The notes beneath the pieces were generated by a model, which was not told where the DNA came from, did not search any database, and worked only from the letters and a program-made list of their open reading frames with translations. Made by a program: the position numbers and the translations under genes. Of a DNA stretch of 64,000 bases, positions 33,930-46,532 are shown one piece after another (the stretch's first letter is position 1; each line of letters begins with the position of its first letter). The DNA is taken from positions 7,985,394 through 8,049,393 of the forward strand of contig NC_087084.1 of the NCBI RefSeq assembly GCF_026151205.1, written 5' to 3'. Source of the DNA: Bolinopsis microptera (taxonomy: Eukaryota > Ctenophora > Tentaculata > Lobata > Bolinopsidae).

Positions 33930-34720
33930 GGGGGTGATGCAACGTCAATTAATGTCAGTATTCCATAAAAACCCCAAACTGACATTGACATTAATTGACA
34001 TTAATTGACATTAATTGAAATTAATTTGTCTTGAAATTTGAGATTATCATTATTCGATAAATATTCAAGATATTCACGTCTATGCTTCTATGTAAGTTAG
34101 ACCGGTTCAAAAAAACAAAATGTCCTTGAATAATTATGAGTATGTTTTTATCTGTTGATCCTTAGGTTCAAAGACCACCAAAAAAATTTCAGCTTCCAAC
34201 TCTTCCATCTTCGGTCCCCACCGGCCACGCCTATATTTTATTGGTTTCTTATACAGGTAAAATATATAGAATCGGCTTTTTTAGTATGAAGGAGTAATGT
34301 TAGCTGTTTAAGATTCGTTATTCAAATATAAATGTCATGAAGGCATTTCGTTTAATGTGGGTTTTAAGTTCTGATGATGTTGAGAACCACGCCCTTGGAT
34401 GACCACGCCCATTAAAGAAAATTAAATTTCGGAAAACCGTATTATTTTAGTTTTATTGTTTAATGATCTGAATTTTTTTCACATTTCACATTTCCATATG
34501 TGATAGTAGTGAATAAATTGATGATATAAACGTTCTAATGTGCTAAAAATATGGTAGAACTACATAATCTCTGGTCGAAAAATATCGTGTCAATTAATGT
34601 CAGTATTCCAAAATTTTGCAAAACTGACATTGACATTAATTGACATTAATTGACATTAATTGACATTAATTGACATTAATTGACATTAATTGACATTAAT
34701 TGACGTTGCATCACCCCCCA
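33930..34720. mobile_element. Foldback element built of TTGACATTAA repeats
   Basis: It starts GGGGGTGATGCAACGTCAAT and ends with the inverted complement ATTGACGTTGCATCACCCCC. It is flanked by TTCCAG at 33924-33929 and 34721-34726. Each arm continues inward as tandem 10-bp units TTGACATTAA (especially 34618-34704). No coding capacity is present. A related sequence with many indels appears at 59020-59830, but that lies in the doubtful inverted segment. Confidence 0.8.
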
Positions 34721-34898
34721 TTCCAGAACAACAAGAGAACTACTCTTCTAAGATCATGGTATTGCAGTGCTCGTGAATTATCTCTGGACGGTTTGAAATT
34801 TCCGATGAAATACCGATGTTTAATCACAAGATATTTAAATCCCTAATTAATTAATTAATTTGGTTCAGTTAATACATTTTATTTTAAAGTTTGAAGTG

Positions 34899-37111
34899 TT
34901 AATGATATCTTACTTCAACAGAATCTTTGAGCTTATCAAGTAGACTACTCATGCGATGATAATCCTCAAGAATATCACCTTCTACAGGAAACATTATTAT
35001 TGTGCACTTAACTCGTGCTCGTGACATGGCAAGATATAAAAGGTCTGGATCAAATGAAAACGGTCGCGGTCCAGACACTTCAATCTGTGTCTTAGCTTCA
35101 CAATCATATAACCGTTGCAAAACTATAACTGCAGGCCATTCTTGTGAATATGTTGACATCACCCTCCTTGGTGTAATATCTTTTGATAATAAAATCCCAT
35201 CCACAATGGTTTTAACTAAATTGTCTGTGCCATTATCAGGATCACAGAGAGTATAAAGAATACCCACATTATTACCATCTATCATATAATCAAAACATAA
35301 TTCATTAAATTCTTTGTCAAAAATAGAATATATAAGTTCCTTGTTTAACTTTTGCAGAACATGCACGATAGATTTTGGTCCATGTATGTAGTGCCCGGGG
35401 GCTTGTAAAATGGCGAAATCCTTTGTAAATGGTAATACAAGGTTTCCCGGCTCAATGATATGTTCTCGAATTACTGACAATGTTCTTGACAAATCACTGG
35501 TGTTTCTTAAATTCTTTGATAGACTTACACGCTGTGTAGATGATAATTAAGAAATCTAGTTAGTCTAGAGTCATGTCTTAACCTTTCCTCCTCATCAGCA
35601 ATATAAATAGGGCTTTGTAACGTGTCACATGAGATCCAAACGTGACAAGAACATGACAGTTCGAACAATGCTTTATATACATCATACTCCTTAATCATTT
35701 TTCCTTTTACTTTATCCCACCTTAACACTCCTTGAATATCGTCGAAAAACACGTGAACTCCTTTTCCTTGAAATAAACGTATTAAGATTATTAGCGATGT
35801 ATTATCGATGCCTTTGATATAGTTAGTTTCAGTATTAAAATCCTTAAGCATCATTATGACAACTTGTTTGTCCTTAAGATAGCCTCTTATTTTACGCCAG
35901 ATTTCATGAGCAGGTTTACCAATCATTTCTTCAAAACAAATAGAAACGTGCTTAACACCTGCTTTTTCTAGCGGCTTATGTAGATACTCTGGGGATATCA
36001 TGTTTTCATCAATAACACACGTTTCACAGAATAACACAATTTTGTTATCTTCACTTGACAATGCTAGTTGTAGTATCTTAGCTAGTAGTACAACAGTTTT
36101 ACTAGCTCCAGCGGGTCCATTGATCCACAAGAACTTCTCATCGGAATTTATCAAGTCGTACTGTTGTTCAGTCAAGTTGTCTATTCCTAAAAAGTCCTTG
36201 ACGATCTTGGGTGATGGAATAACGTCAGGGTTATTGCTCCTGAAGGTAAATCTTCCTAAACGCAGTTGCTCGCCGATTTTTACTATACACTTACCCAAAC
36301 TACATTTGGACTTATCGCAAATGGTCGTATCTGTACACGATATAGCTAATAATAAGTTCCGAACATGTTCATGTTTGGTACGAAACTCAGGACGCAAAGG
36401 CTCATCCAAGACTAGATAACTTACATTGTCTTTCCACCAATCACTGAAATCGTCTAAATCTTCTTTGACAATGATTGATGAAAGTTGACCCCTGCTGAGC
36501 GGAAATTCTTTCTTGAATGCTTTTTCAAAGTTGGGGTAAACAGTAAACTGGAGAACTGTTAACCGTTTACAAAATCTCTTAACAAATTGTGCCATCTTGT
36601 TCCTCTGGTCCAGTGATTTCTGGAACGTTTTGGCCAATGTTTGTGACTGTTGATCTTTGTTACACCCAGGGTCTGATTGATTCCCGATATGACCCATATT
36701 CTTCACTTCAATAATTACAAAGCAGTTTGGTGTTATCACTACAAAATCGCACTCGCCTTCTCGGTTAGTTGCTCTCTTCTTACACTCTGTACATTTTCGT
36801 TTAACATGGGTTAAATCTCTCAGATAATATTGGAAATGAGTATATTCAAAACTATGAAGAACAATATAATCTCCACCACTCAGTTTCTCTAAAGCTCTGT
36901 ATACAATTACCTCAGCCTCATAGTTGAGTTGCTGGTTTCTATCATTTTCAAAACTACATCCGGGCTGATCTTCAGGGTAAAGGTCTACATACTTTTGTTG
37001 AGGAGCTCTGGGTAACATGATGGGATGTTTGTCTCCAGTTGAACAGTAGGTTTCAAATATCTCACTCCCATTCCGCAGGTATTTCTCATACTGTGTTTCC
37101 TTCTTGGTCAT
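34899..37111 (-). pseudogene. NERD-helicase array copy D (deletion frameshift, altered Walker A)
   Basis: The nuclease half and most of the helicase (35525-37111) are open, then a deletion of several bases near 35545 (DDELSSTQ region) shifts the frame. The remaining C-terminus is in 34899-35492. Walker A reads GPAGASKT, with Ser in place of the invariant glycine before Lys-Thr, which should harm nucleotide binding even without the frameshift. The middle is closest to copy A (ETNYIKGIDNTSLIILI) and the C-terminal part to copy G (CDPDN...VMSTYSQEWPAVIVLQRLYD). It is a probable pseudogene. Confidence 0.87.
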
Positions 37112-39497
37112 AGCAATCTTCACTGTAGTGCAAATGTTTAGTACTTTAGTCCAAATTAACCTTGTCAGCTAAACAAATGTAAAATAATACCGAGGCCTTG
37201 ACACTACTAGAGCTATTGCCCATCAAGTATCAGTAAATAGAGTTTTGGCGGAACTATTTTTGATACAACCTGGTAGTGAAAGGACTCCCGGATTTACCAC
37301 TTGCCAAACTCTGTCACTGTCTTAGTGGAAAACCAGCGGTCACCACTTATTGAATATTGATAGGTATAGAAAATGGAATTTAAGGTCCAGAGTGAAAAAG
37401 AAACGTACAAATAAAATCAACTGTAAAATATCTGAAATAACATAGATCTAAATAACTACGAGTTTGCTGGTTTGCACTAACTTATCACCAACTGTACAAC
37501 GTAAGATAATCAAATAACACGAAGAAATATACCTCACGAAACACAGAGAGCACAAAGAGAAATGACAGAAAATGTACACTCAGTAATTGAAACTAGAGGA
37601 TGCTGCTAGCTTTACAGGTGTTGACAACATCAGCCGAGATGCAGTACGACAGTTAGCTCTGAACCGAGTGGAATGGAAGAACCTGTTACACCGTAAAAGG
37701 GATGTGTAGATTTATAGTTTTAGCCGAAACTATTTTTATAAAGATGGAACCTGGTTGTAAGAGGAGTCCCGGATTCTGCCACTTGCTAAGCTCTGTCTCA
37801 CTTTCTTAGTAAAAAACCAGCAGTCACCACTTATTGAGGTGATCACCAGCCCCCGTTAATGACATGTACAGAAAGTGGAAAGTAAGATGCAGAGTGATGA
37901 AGACACGTACAAATAAAAAGACAACTTTTAAAAAATTTGTTAATTAACATATATCTTAATAATTACGATTAAGTTATCACTAACTTAACAACGTTAGATA
38001 TTGAAATCGTCACAATAAAGTGACTTGAATCGCTAGGTAGCCGACATTGTCGCACATATATCGCTATATGTTGCTGTTACTCAATCGCAGTACAACCACA
38101 CGAAGAATTATACCTCACGAAACACAGTGAGCACAAAGAGAAATGACAGAAAAGTTACACTCGCTAATTATAATACGGCTCATCTCCCGGTATTACATAA
38201 TTCACATTCCAGAACAACAACAGAACTACTCTTCTAAGATCATGCTACTTGAATGTGTGTGTGCCGTGTATGCTCGTGAGTCATATGTGTGCGTCATGTG
38301 TGTGTGTGCACGAAACTAAGCCGAAACGTTTCACAGAACCTTCCATGTAATCCAATAATAACGGTCATAACGCAAGGCATAATATCTTGCTTATGCTAAT
38401 AATTCAAAACGAACAGGGCTCAACCAAAGGAATATAACAACAATATAATTATGATGTTATAGGACCAAAATTTAAGTGTCCATTAAAGAATTAAGGCCAC
38501 AGAGGGGGGGGGGGGGGCGAAGTCAATTTTGACATTTTGGGATATGTTGTAGAACTGGGCATAAATTTTTTAATGCTTTTGTTCTTATCGAAAAAGAAGA
38601 AGTTTCCGTTACTGAAATTGAGGTTTACATGTAATTTTATTGTAAATAAAAACTTCGAATGAAATTTTGTTTGAAAGATCTTCTTTTACAGTTGTAAAGT
38701 TGAGGCCTTGTTACTTAGGTCACGTGTCTTTAAGGTCTTGTAGAGATGAAAATGATAATATAATTAGCTCTAGGGAAAGTTAAGGCTTATAGCAGATATG
38801 TGGGCGTGGGCCGTGGGATGACCAATTGACTGCTATAGAAAATTTTGACTTAAGATTTGAGCAACAAAATGTTAAGAATCTGTAATATGCAAGCTTACAA
38901 GGTTAACTGATTAAAGGGTAAACTGTCAATTTCACGACAAACTAGGCGCTCTGGTGAGCTAGGCGTTGCAAGCAGGCGCCGGGTAGGACAAAGCCTGCCT
39001 ACTGACAAAAATATTTATTGTTCTCGGACCCCCCCTCCCCCTCATAATGGGAGATAAACAACAACACTACTCTTCTTAGATCATGGTATTGCAGTGCTCG
39101 TGTATTATCTATGGACGGTTTGAAATTTCCGCTTGATTTCCGGCAGGGCTGAAACCGGATTTAGACGGATATTTAATTTTAGATGTTGTAAAGTGATAAT
39201 TATAAAGCAGTTGTTACACGTTATAATAACTTAATAAAACAGTTATAATGCAATTTTCACATATTATCATATTATATATATGATGAATATTCTGTTAAAC
39301 TGACAAGGTCACTGCAACTGTGTCCCGGCTCAATCATATCATCAACTACAAGCTAAGATAAAGTAGTACAACATCAGGCTTTATACTTTTCAAATTATAC
39401 AGATGTTTATTCACAAGATATTTAAATCCTTAATTAATAAAGTAATCTGGTTTAGTTAATTAATTGTATTTTAAAGTTTGAAGTGTTAGTGATATCT
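37112..39497. other. Array spacer between copies D and E
   Basis: The 5'-flank block of copy D is at about 37495-37575. The LINE-like tail repeat is at 37593-37715, and a second 5'-flank block at about 38095-38245. A G run lies near 38504-38516, and the TAGGCGCTCTGGTGAGC block shared with the B-C spacer is at about 38940. The poly(A) signal of copy E is at 39406-39411. No independent gene is seen. Confidence 0.5.
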
Positions 39498-41696
39498 TTA
39501 GTGATATCTTACTTCAACAGAATCTTTAAGCTTATCCAGTAGATTACACATGCGATGATAATCCTCAGGTATCATACCTTCTAAAGGAAACATTATTACT
39601 GTGCACTTAACTCGTGCTCGTGACATGGCCATATATAAAAATTCTGAACTACACCAAACCTTTGCTGACCCTTCAATAAATGCTTCACGATCAAATTTCA
39701 ATTGAAATACTATAACTGCAGACCATTCTTGTGAATATGTTGACAACAGCTGCCTTGGTGTAATATCTTTTGATGATAATATCCCATCCGTAATAGATTT
39801 AATTAAATTCAGTGTGTATGAATCCTGAGAAGTGTAAATAATACCCACATCATTACTATCTATCATATTATCGAAACATAATTCATTAAATTCGTTGACA
39901 AAAATATCATACAGAAGTTTCTCATCAAAATTTTGCAGAACATGAACAATAGATTTTGGTCCATGTATGTAGTGCCCAGGGGCTTGTAAAATTGCGAAAT
40001 CATTTCTAAATGTTGATACAAGGTTTCCCGGCTCAATGATATGTTCTCGAATGATTGACAATGTTCTCGACAAATCAGAGGTGTTTCTCAAGTTCTTAGA
40101 TAGACTTACAAGCTGTGTAGATGATAATTCGTCTTTAACAAATCCGGTCAGTATAGAGTCATGTCTTAACCTTTCCTCCTCATCAGCAATGTAAAGCGGA
40201 TTTTGTAACGTGTCACATGTGATCCAAACGTGACAAGAACATGACAGTTCGAACAATGCTTTAAATATCTTATAGTCTCTATTGATTTTGTCTTTTACCA
40301 TATCCCACCTGAATGCTCCTTGAATATCGTCGAAAAACACGTGAATTTCTTTTCCTTGCAGTAAACGTATAAATTTTATTAGTGATGCATTGCTAAGACC
40401 TTTGATAGTCGTAGGTTTAACATTTAAACCCCTAAGCATTATTATGACAACTTGATTGTCATTAAGATAGCCTCTTATTTTACGCCAGAATTCATCAACA
40501 TGTTTGTAACCAATAATTTCTGTAGAAAAAATAGGAACGTGCTTAACACCTGCTTTTTCTAGCGGCTTATGTAGATGCTCTGGGTATGTCATGGTGCCAT
40601 CAATGACAGACGTTTCACAGAATAACACAATTTTATTGTCTTCACTAGTTGACAATGCTAGTTGTAGTATCTTGGCTAGTAGAACAACAGTTTTACCGGC
40701 TCCAGCGGGTCCATTGATCCACAAGAACTTCTCGTCTGAATTTATTAAATCGTACTGTTGTTTAGTCAAGTTTTCTATCCCTAAAAAGTCCTTGACGATC
40801 TTGGGTGATGGAATGACGTCAGGGTTATTGCTCCTGAAGGTAAATCTTCCTGCACGCAGTTGCTCCCCGATTTTTACTATACACTTGCCCAAACTACATT
40901 TGGACTTATCACAATTGGTCTTGTCTGTGCACCAAATAGCTAATAATAAATTCTTAACATGTTCATGTTTGGTGCCAAACTCAGGATGTAAAGGTTTATC
41001 TAAGACAAGGTCACTTACATTGTCTTTCCACCAATTACTAAAATGTTCCAAATCTTCTTTGAAAATTATTGTTGAAAGTAGATCCCTTCTTAGCTGAAAA
41101 TCTTTCTTGAATGCTTTTTGAAAGTTGGGATAAACGGTAAACTGGAGAACTGTTAATCGTTTACAAAATCTTTTAACAAATTCTACCATCTTGTTCCTCT
41201 GGTTCAGTGATTTCTGGAACGTTTCGCCCAATGCTTGCGACTGTTTATCTTTGTTACACCCAGGGTCTGATTGATTCCCGATATGACTAATATTCTTCAC
41301 TTCAATAATTACAAAGCAGTTTGGTGCTATCACTACAAAGTCGCACTCGCCTTCTCGGTTAGTTGCTCTCTTCTTACACTCAGTACATTTTCGTTTAACA
41401 TGGGTTAAATCTCCCAGATAATATTGGAAATGAGTATATTCAAAACCATGAAGAACAATAAAGTCGCCACCAATTAGTTTCTCTAAAGCTCTGTATACAA
41501 TAACCTCAGCCTCGTAGTTGAGTTGCTGGTTTCTGTCGTCTTCAAAACTACATCCGGCAGGGTAAAGGTCTACATACTTTTGTTTAGGAGCTCTGGGTAA
41601 CATGATGGGATGTTTGTCTCCAGTTGAACTGTAAGTTTTAAATATCTCATTTCCATTCCGCAGATATTTCTCGTACTGTGTTTCCTTCTTGGTCAT
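39498..41696 (-). CDS. NERD-helicase array copy E, intact nuclease-helicase protein
   Basis: 732 aa from the shared ATG (41696); an ATG two codons upstream (41702) is also possible. All nuclease residues (EAEVIVYRALEKL, GECDFVVI, IIEVK) and helicase motifs (GPAGAGKT, FFDDIQ, CDTLQN, LSKNLRN, LAMSRARVK-like MAMSRARVK) are present. It is the most divergent intact copy: four residues (EDQP) are missing near residue 47, and HFSNWWKDN replaces DFSDWWKDN. Both variable loops differ strongly from the others (VPIFSTEIIGYKHVDEFW and FDREAFIEGSAKVWCSSEF). The TATA position upstream has been lost. The mariner-like MITE at 42011 sits about 315 bp upstream of the start and may separate the gene from its ancestral 5' flank. 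Confidence 0.9.
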   Translation of the reverse strand: MTKKETQYEKYLRNGNEIFKTYSSTGDKHPIMLPRAPKQKYVDLYPAGCSFEDDRNQQLNYEAEVIVYRALEKLIGGDFIVLHGFEYTHFQYYLGDLTHVKRKCTECKKRATNREGECDFVVIAPNCFVIIEVKNISHIGNQSDPGCNKDKQSQALGETFQKSLNQRNKMVEFVKRFCKRLTVLQFTVYPNFQKAFKKDFQLRRDLLSTIIFKEDLEHFSNWWKDNVSDLVLDKPLHPEFGTKHEHVKNLLLAIWCTDKTNCDKSKCSLGKCIVKIGEQLRAGRFTFRSNNPDVIPSPKIVKDFLGIENLTKQQYDLINSDEKFLWINGPAGAGKTVVLLAKILQLALSTSEDNKIVLFCETSVIDGTMTYPEHLHKPLEKAGVKHVPIFSTEIIGYKHVDEFWRKIRGYLNDNQVVIIMLRGLNVKPTTIKGLSNASLIKFIRLLQGKEIHVFFDDIQGAFRWDMVKDKINRDYKIFKALFELSCSCHVWITCDTLQNPLYIADEEERLRHDSILTGFVKDELSSTQLVSLSKNLRNTSDLSRTLSIIREHIIEPGNLVSTFRNDFAILQAPGHYIHGPKSIVHVLQNFDEKLLYDIFVNEFNELCFDNMIDSNDVGIIYTSQDSYTLNLIKSITDGILSSKDITPRQLLSTYSQEWSAVIVFQLKFDREAFIEGSAKVWCSSEFLYMAMSRARVKCTVIMFPLEGMIPEDYHRMCNLLDKLKDSVEVRYH

Positions 41697-42010
41697 AGCC
41701 ATCCTTACTGTAGTGCAAATGTTAATTACTTTAGTCACAATTAACCTTGTCAGCTAAACAAATGTAAAATAATACCGAGGCCCTGATGCTAGGAGCTATC
41801 ACCCATCAAGTATCAGTACTTAGGGATTTAGCGGAACTTAACGAAACCTGGTTTCCCGAATTTTGTTAAATTAAGCTCTGTCTCACTTTATTTGTAGAAA
41901 ACCAGCGGTCACCTCTTATTCAATTACAGGTACAGAAAGTGGAATGTAACATGCAGAGTGATGAAGACATGTACAAATAAAAACAATTTTAAAATATCTT
42001 AATTAACATA

Positions 42011-43824
42011 CAGGTTGGCCCAAAAGTAACTGCCCACACGCAACCCTTTAATAACTCACGTAATTCGTGTCAGAATTGCACACAAATTTCAATAAATATA
42101 GATATGAGTCAAACTTAAATTTCCCGACAGTTTCGTAAAATTCCATTGATTAAAGCTTTAAAGAGGGTGTGGCACGCCTCACCATAAAGTGAGAACGCTT
42201 TCAGCTAGGAACTTCAAAGTTTCTAGACACATTTGGTTTGATAATTAAAGTGCTTTCCTAAAATTTCAATTCGATTGTTTACAACTAAGTCAAGTTACGA
42301 CCACTTTAAGATCTTGCAGATACGTGATTTAATCAGTGATATATTCACTCAATCAATGGTCTGATTTAACTAACAGATAAACAGGTTTCCAAATACCGCT
42401 CTAGTTTAGCTGCTGCCTGGTTTCTAGTGCTATAATTTCGTTGGCAGAGCTGGACTTTGGTGCTTGTGATCTTTGGACAATTCTCGCGAGGGACTCTAGT
42501 TTTGGTAGTTCCACGTTGATTTCGGGTAGGCATTAGATAGGGCTTCGTATCGGTGAGGAGGTTTTGTCTTACTGAGAGGAGTTGGTCGGCAGCTTTCCGC
42601 TTCAATTATGCTCTGAACTCTGTCCGTGCCAAAAAGGATACGATCCACTACTCCTCAAGCATCGAGATCCGACCCAAGGCTCGAGATCTGTACCATGGCA
42701 GGCCCTCCCAAAGCATCAGAAGACACGAGATCTGAGTTAATTAACCTGAGCCAAGTAATCAGAGCCATTGAGCCAAGTAACCTGACAGGTAACGAAAATG
42801 CAGACTCTCTTACCGAAAAAGGCTCTGACAATGAGGGAAAGATGGAGAACGTTGCCCAACACTCATTTCAAACGAGTATGGAGACATGGAAGAGGAGACA
42901 ATTAACCACTTTATTGGCCAGTGCAGTGCCCGAAGTGGTCTTACCAACGAGGAGGATACTTTGACTCCTTCTACCTTAGTGTGACAGACATAGTGGATAA
43001 TTTCTCACTACAAAGGATTATCGCCTTGTCATACAAGCAACAAAACAATTCACCAAATGCGGAGAAAAATAAGTTTAACTTTTTTCTCCACTTCTGAATA
43101 TTTTACCGGGGTAAGCACAGGGCTCCAATGCTCTAAATTACAGTGATCATGATCTATCCTATAGTGATAATGACCACATGCACAGTCCCCTCGGAAGAAG
43201 GAGAACCTGAAAATCCGATCGTTGGGTTCAGTTGTCGTATTTCCGATTTCGGGGCAGTTGTGATATGACATGGGTTCAGTTGTCGTTTTGGGATTTAAGC
43301 TGATTGGTCACCCAATTAAGCTGATTGGGTGCCTGTTAACTGCGTGGGAACTAGGTTCAATTGGGTTCAGTTGTCGGTCACCCTCACTATCAGTATTCTG
43401 CCCTCACTATCAGTATATTGCACGCTAGCGAATAGCTCCCGATGAGATTACTGATTGGGTGACGAAATCACTGATTAAGTGCCGGGATCACGTATCTGAA
43501 AGATCTTAAAAGGGCCATAACTCTGTAAAATTGTGAACAACCAAATTAAAATTTTGGGAAAGCACTTCAAAGTTCAATTATCAAACCAAATGTGTCTAGA
43601 ATCTTTGAAGTTTCTAACTGAAATCGTTATCATTTTATGGTGAAAATAGTGAACATAAGGGAGTGGCGTGCCACACCCTCTTTAATCTTTGAAATTTATC
43701 GAAACTTTCAGGAAATTTAAGTTTGACCCGTATCTATGTTCTCTGAAATTTTTGTGTAATTCTGAAACGAATAACGTTAGTTATAAAAGGGTTGCGTGTG
43801 GGCTGTTACTTTTGGGCCACCCTG
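42011..43824. mobile_element. Mariner-like long MITE, 1.8 kb, TA target duplication
   Basis: It starts CAGGTTGGCCCAAAAGTAAC and ends with the inverted GTTACTTTTGGGCCACCCTG, with TA at 42009-42010 and 43825-43826. The empty site (AACATAGATCTTAATAAC) is visible in other array spacers. The long inverted arms match those of the element at 9443-11225 (GCCCACACGCAACC, TAATAACTCACGTAATTCG). No transposase is present. The central part (about 42366-42964) is unrelated to the first copy and has two short frames of unknown origin, one starting at an ATG in good context (42694, ACCATGG). It may be captured sequence. Confidence 0.9.
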
Positions 43825-43826
43825 TA

Positions 43827-44415
43827 GATCTCAATAACTACGATTAAGTTGGCACTAATTTAACAAATAGTAAGTATTTTAATCCCGATTAACCTTGTCA
43901 GCCAATCAGATTAAGAATAATAGCAAGGCTCTGATGCTAGAAGCTACATTAGTTTATTACAGAAACATTTCCTAAACCTTCCCTAACGGCTAACATTCCC
44001 TAAAATTCCCAATCAATTATCATTCAATAATAACGGCTAACGGTTATAATGCAAAGTTGAACATCATGTTGTTGAATTTAAAACGAACAAAGCACAGCCA
44101 AAGGAAGAACACGAGCATTTATATTAATGTAAGTTGATATGACCTCTAACATTCATAAACACCTGGTGCAGTGTCAGGTTTCATTTTACGGAGAAACTAT
44201 CGTTATTACAGCTTAATATAATGATTTAATTAGTTTAGTACTCATGTTATAGTGAGTTGTTTAAGTACTCTTTACAATTTAGCTCGATTTATGTTAGACC
44301 GACTGGTCTGGGGTTTCGGCAACTGAACCGGAAACTGCCGGATGTCGATCCCTTTTTCGGTTAAACGTATCTTAACTCAAGAAACCGAATTGAGAGTTAA
44401 TTATTTTATGTAGAA
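43827..44415. other. Array spacer sequence
   Basis: Continuation of the array spacer interrupted by the MITE (the GATCTCAATAACTACG motif resumes immediately). No gene is seen. A block with GACCGACTGGTCTGGGGTTT is shared with spacers at about 24600 and 52615. Confidence 0.4.
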
Positions 44416-45807
44416 TTAAGGGGGCATACACCAAATCTGTCCAGACCAAATGACCTCATATGCAGTTCAGTGACCTTCTAGCGCACCGTTTCCACACCAA
44501 AAATATTATTTTGAGAATACCTATTTTTGTAATCGAGCATTTCCTGGTTAAGAGTGCAATTTTCGGACAAAATTATTTTGTGGTTGAGACGCTATAAATT
44601 AATCATTTCTTGCGGTATTGGGTTGAAACTTTGCTCGCCGTTTATTGACATCTATTTCAAGGTGTGTGTAAAATCTTGATATCGTATCTAAAAAGGCTGG
44701 TGTGTTATGAATTTGTAAAGTCAAAAAGCTAAAATTGTCCTTTTCAAGCTTATTTTAACAAAAAGACAGTCAGGGAAGATCGGATTGATTTGATGCTCGA
44801 CATCAAATTGTTCTCTGAATTCTGGCGCAGTTTTTGATGCCCTCAAAAATGTTTTTACTCATTCAGCTTCAGATCTATTGGACCTAAAAGCCAAAATTTT
44901 GATAGGAATGTGCTAGTGACTTTTTGAAGGGTGCAAAATAACCGCAACTAGCACATTTATATATGAGTTATGAACAACAAAACACCCTAAAATGCTTCCC
45001 TTTGAAGTTATGGGAGGAAATGTGATTTTTTGGCTATGCAGATAAAAAATCACATTTTCTGATCTGAAGCTGAATGAGTAAAAACATTTTTGAGGGCATC
45101 AAAAACTGCGCCAGAATTCAGAGAACAATTTGATGTCAAGCATCAAATCAATCCGATTTTCCCTGACTGTCTTTTTGTTAAAATAAGCCTGAAAAGGACA
45201 ATTTTAGCTTTTTGACTTTAAAAATTCATAACACACCAGCCTTTTTAGATACGATATCAAGATTTTACACACACCTTGAAATACTGGTAATCTTGTTTTG
45301 CTCTTATGAGTGGGTCAATCATTTATTTTTAATTGTAGTTGACGAAATGAGAGTCTCCACTCAGTGTGTTAAAACATAATTCTTTGTCGACGTTTCGGCT
45401 ACATGCCTTTGTCATAAACAGGACGTACTGAAAACTTACATAGCTGCAAAGATACAATGTTAAAATAATCTATTAATACTACGAAATATAACAACAAAAA
45501 AATAACATCTTGAAACACAACAACAATCACAAATTTATCCAAAAGAAACATAAAATATAATGGCTAAAAGAATCCACACCGCAACAAACCGTGAACAATT
45601 CCTCATAGTACTACAAACATTTTACCAAGATAGCTCCTTCATAAAACTGATTAATCAAAAATAATCTAGGTTTATAAGTTCAATATTACATTAACTTCCA
45701 AGTATATTTTATCCAATCACCTTCATTTACGGACTCAGACAATTGAGTATTTATTTCTGGGTTTTCACGTTTTATTAGAACCGACTGCCACAATTGACGG
45801 TCCACAT

Positions 45808-46532
45808 TTTTGTTTTGAAACCCCACGGTGGAGGTTGGCGTGTGCCGCAATTTATTAATCAATGGTTATTACATAAATGAAATTATAGAAGTCACACTAA
45901 AATATAATAATGTAAAATAAAATATATTAAAATAAATGCCCTACTAAAAGTACTATATAACTAACGGTCTGCAAAACTGGTTGAAGTCGCAATTTGTAAA
46001 CATGCTAATTACTATTTAATAATAATAGATAAAAAGTTTTGCGCGGCAGATGTAAATTCGGCATTGCATAATGGCAGTGAAATTAAAATGATATGTTGTT
46101 GATAAAAGATCATGGTCATTTGTCGCGAGTGATCTTTCTTTACGCGTTGTCGCTTACTAACTCGGTGTTGTAGTCTATCTGCGAGCGCCCTTCTCTTTGA
46201 GACTTTCTTAGCCCAGGTATACTATAAAGTAAGAAATTTGGCCAATTTTCATCGTCTCCTGAGCTTTGCAGCTTGAGGAGTTCGCGCTTAGCTGAATTTT
46301 TAAAGATTTCAATTGAAAAGGTAGAACTTGGAATAGTTACATCCTTACTTTGTTTTGTAATAGAGAGCATGGGTCCTTTGAAGAAAAGAGTATTTCTAAA
46401 TGTTGGGCCGTTGTAAGTTGTGAACCAAGAAAGGTTATGTTCGTATGTGGAATTATAGGTGGGAATATCGTGAGGGAAAAGTTCTTTGATGGATTTAGGG
46501 AGAAGGCTTGGCATGTTCCTTACTCTTTTTAG
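45808..46532 (-). mobile_element. 5'-truncated LINE inserted in the left Penelope copy
   Basis: This 725-bp block is absent from the right Penelope copy, which reads straight through the site (ACTATGTGGACCGTC). It is bounded by ACAT at 45804-45807 and 46533-46536. On the minus strand a 124-codon frame (46140-46514) reads LPKSIKELFPHDIPTYNSTY, then FTTYNGPTFRNTLFFKGPML and WPNFLLYSIPGLRKSQ. The RNTLFFKGPML block resembles the last part of CR1/jockey-like polyproteins. The minus-strand 3' end is A-rich (CAAAACAAAAA). The LINE identity is inferred. Confidence 0.65.
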
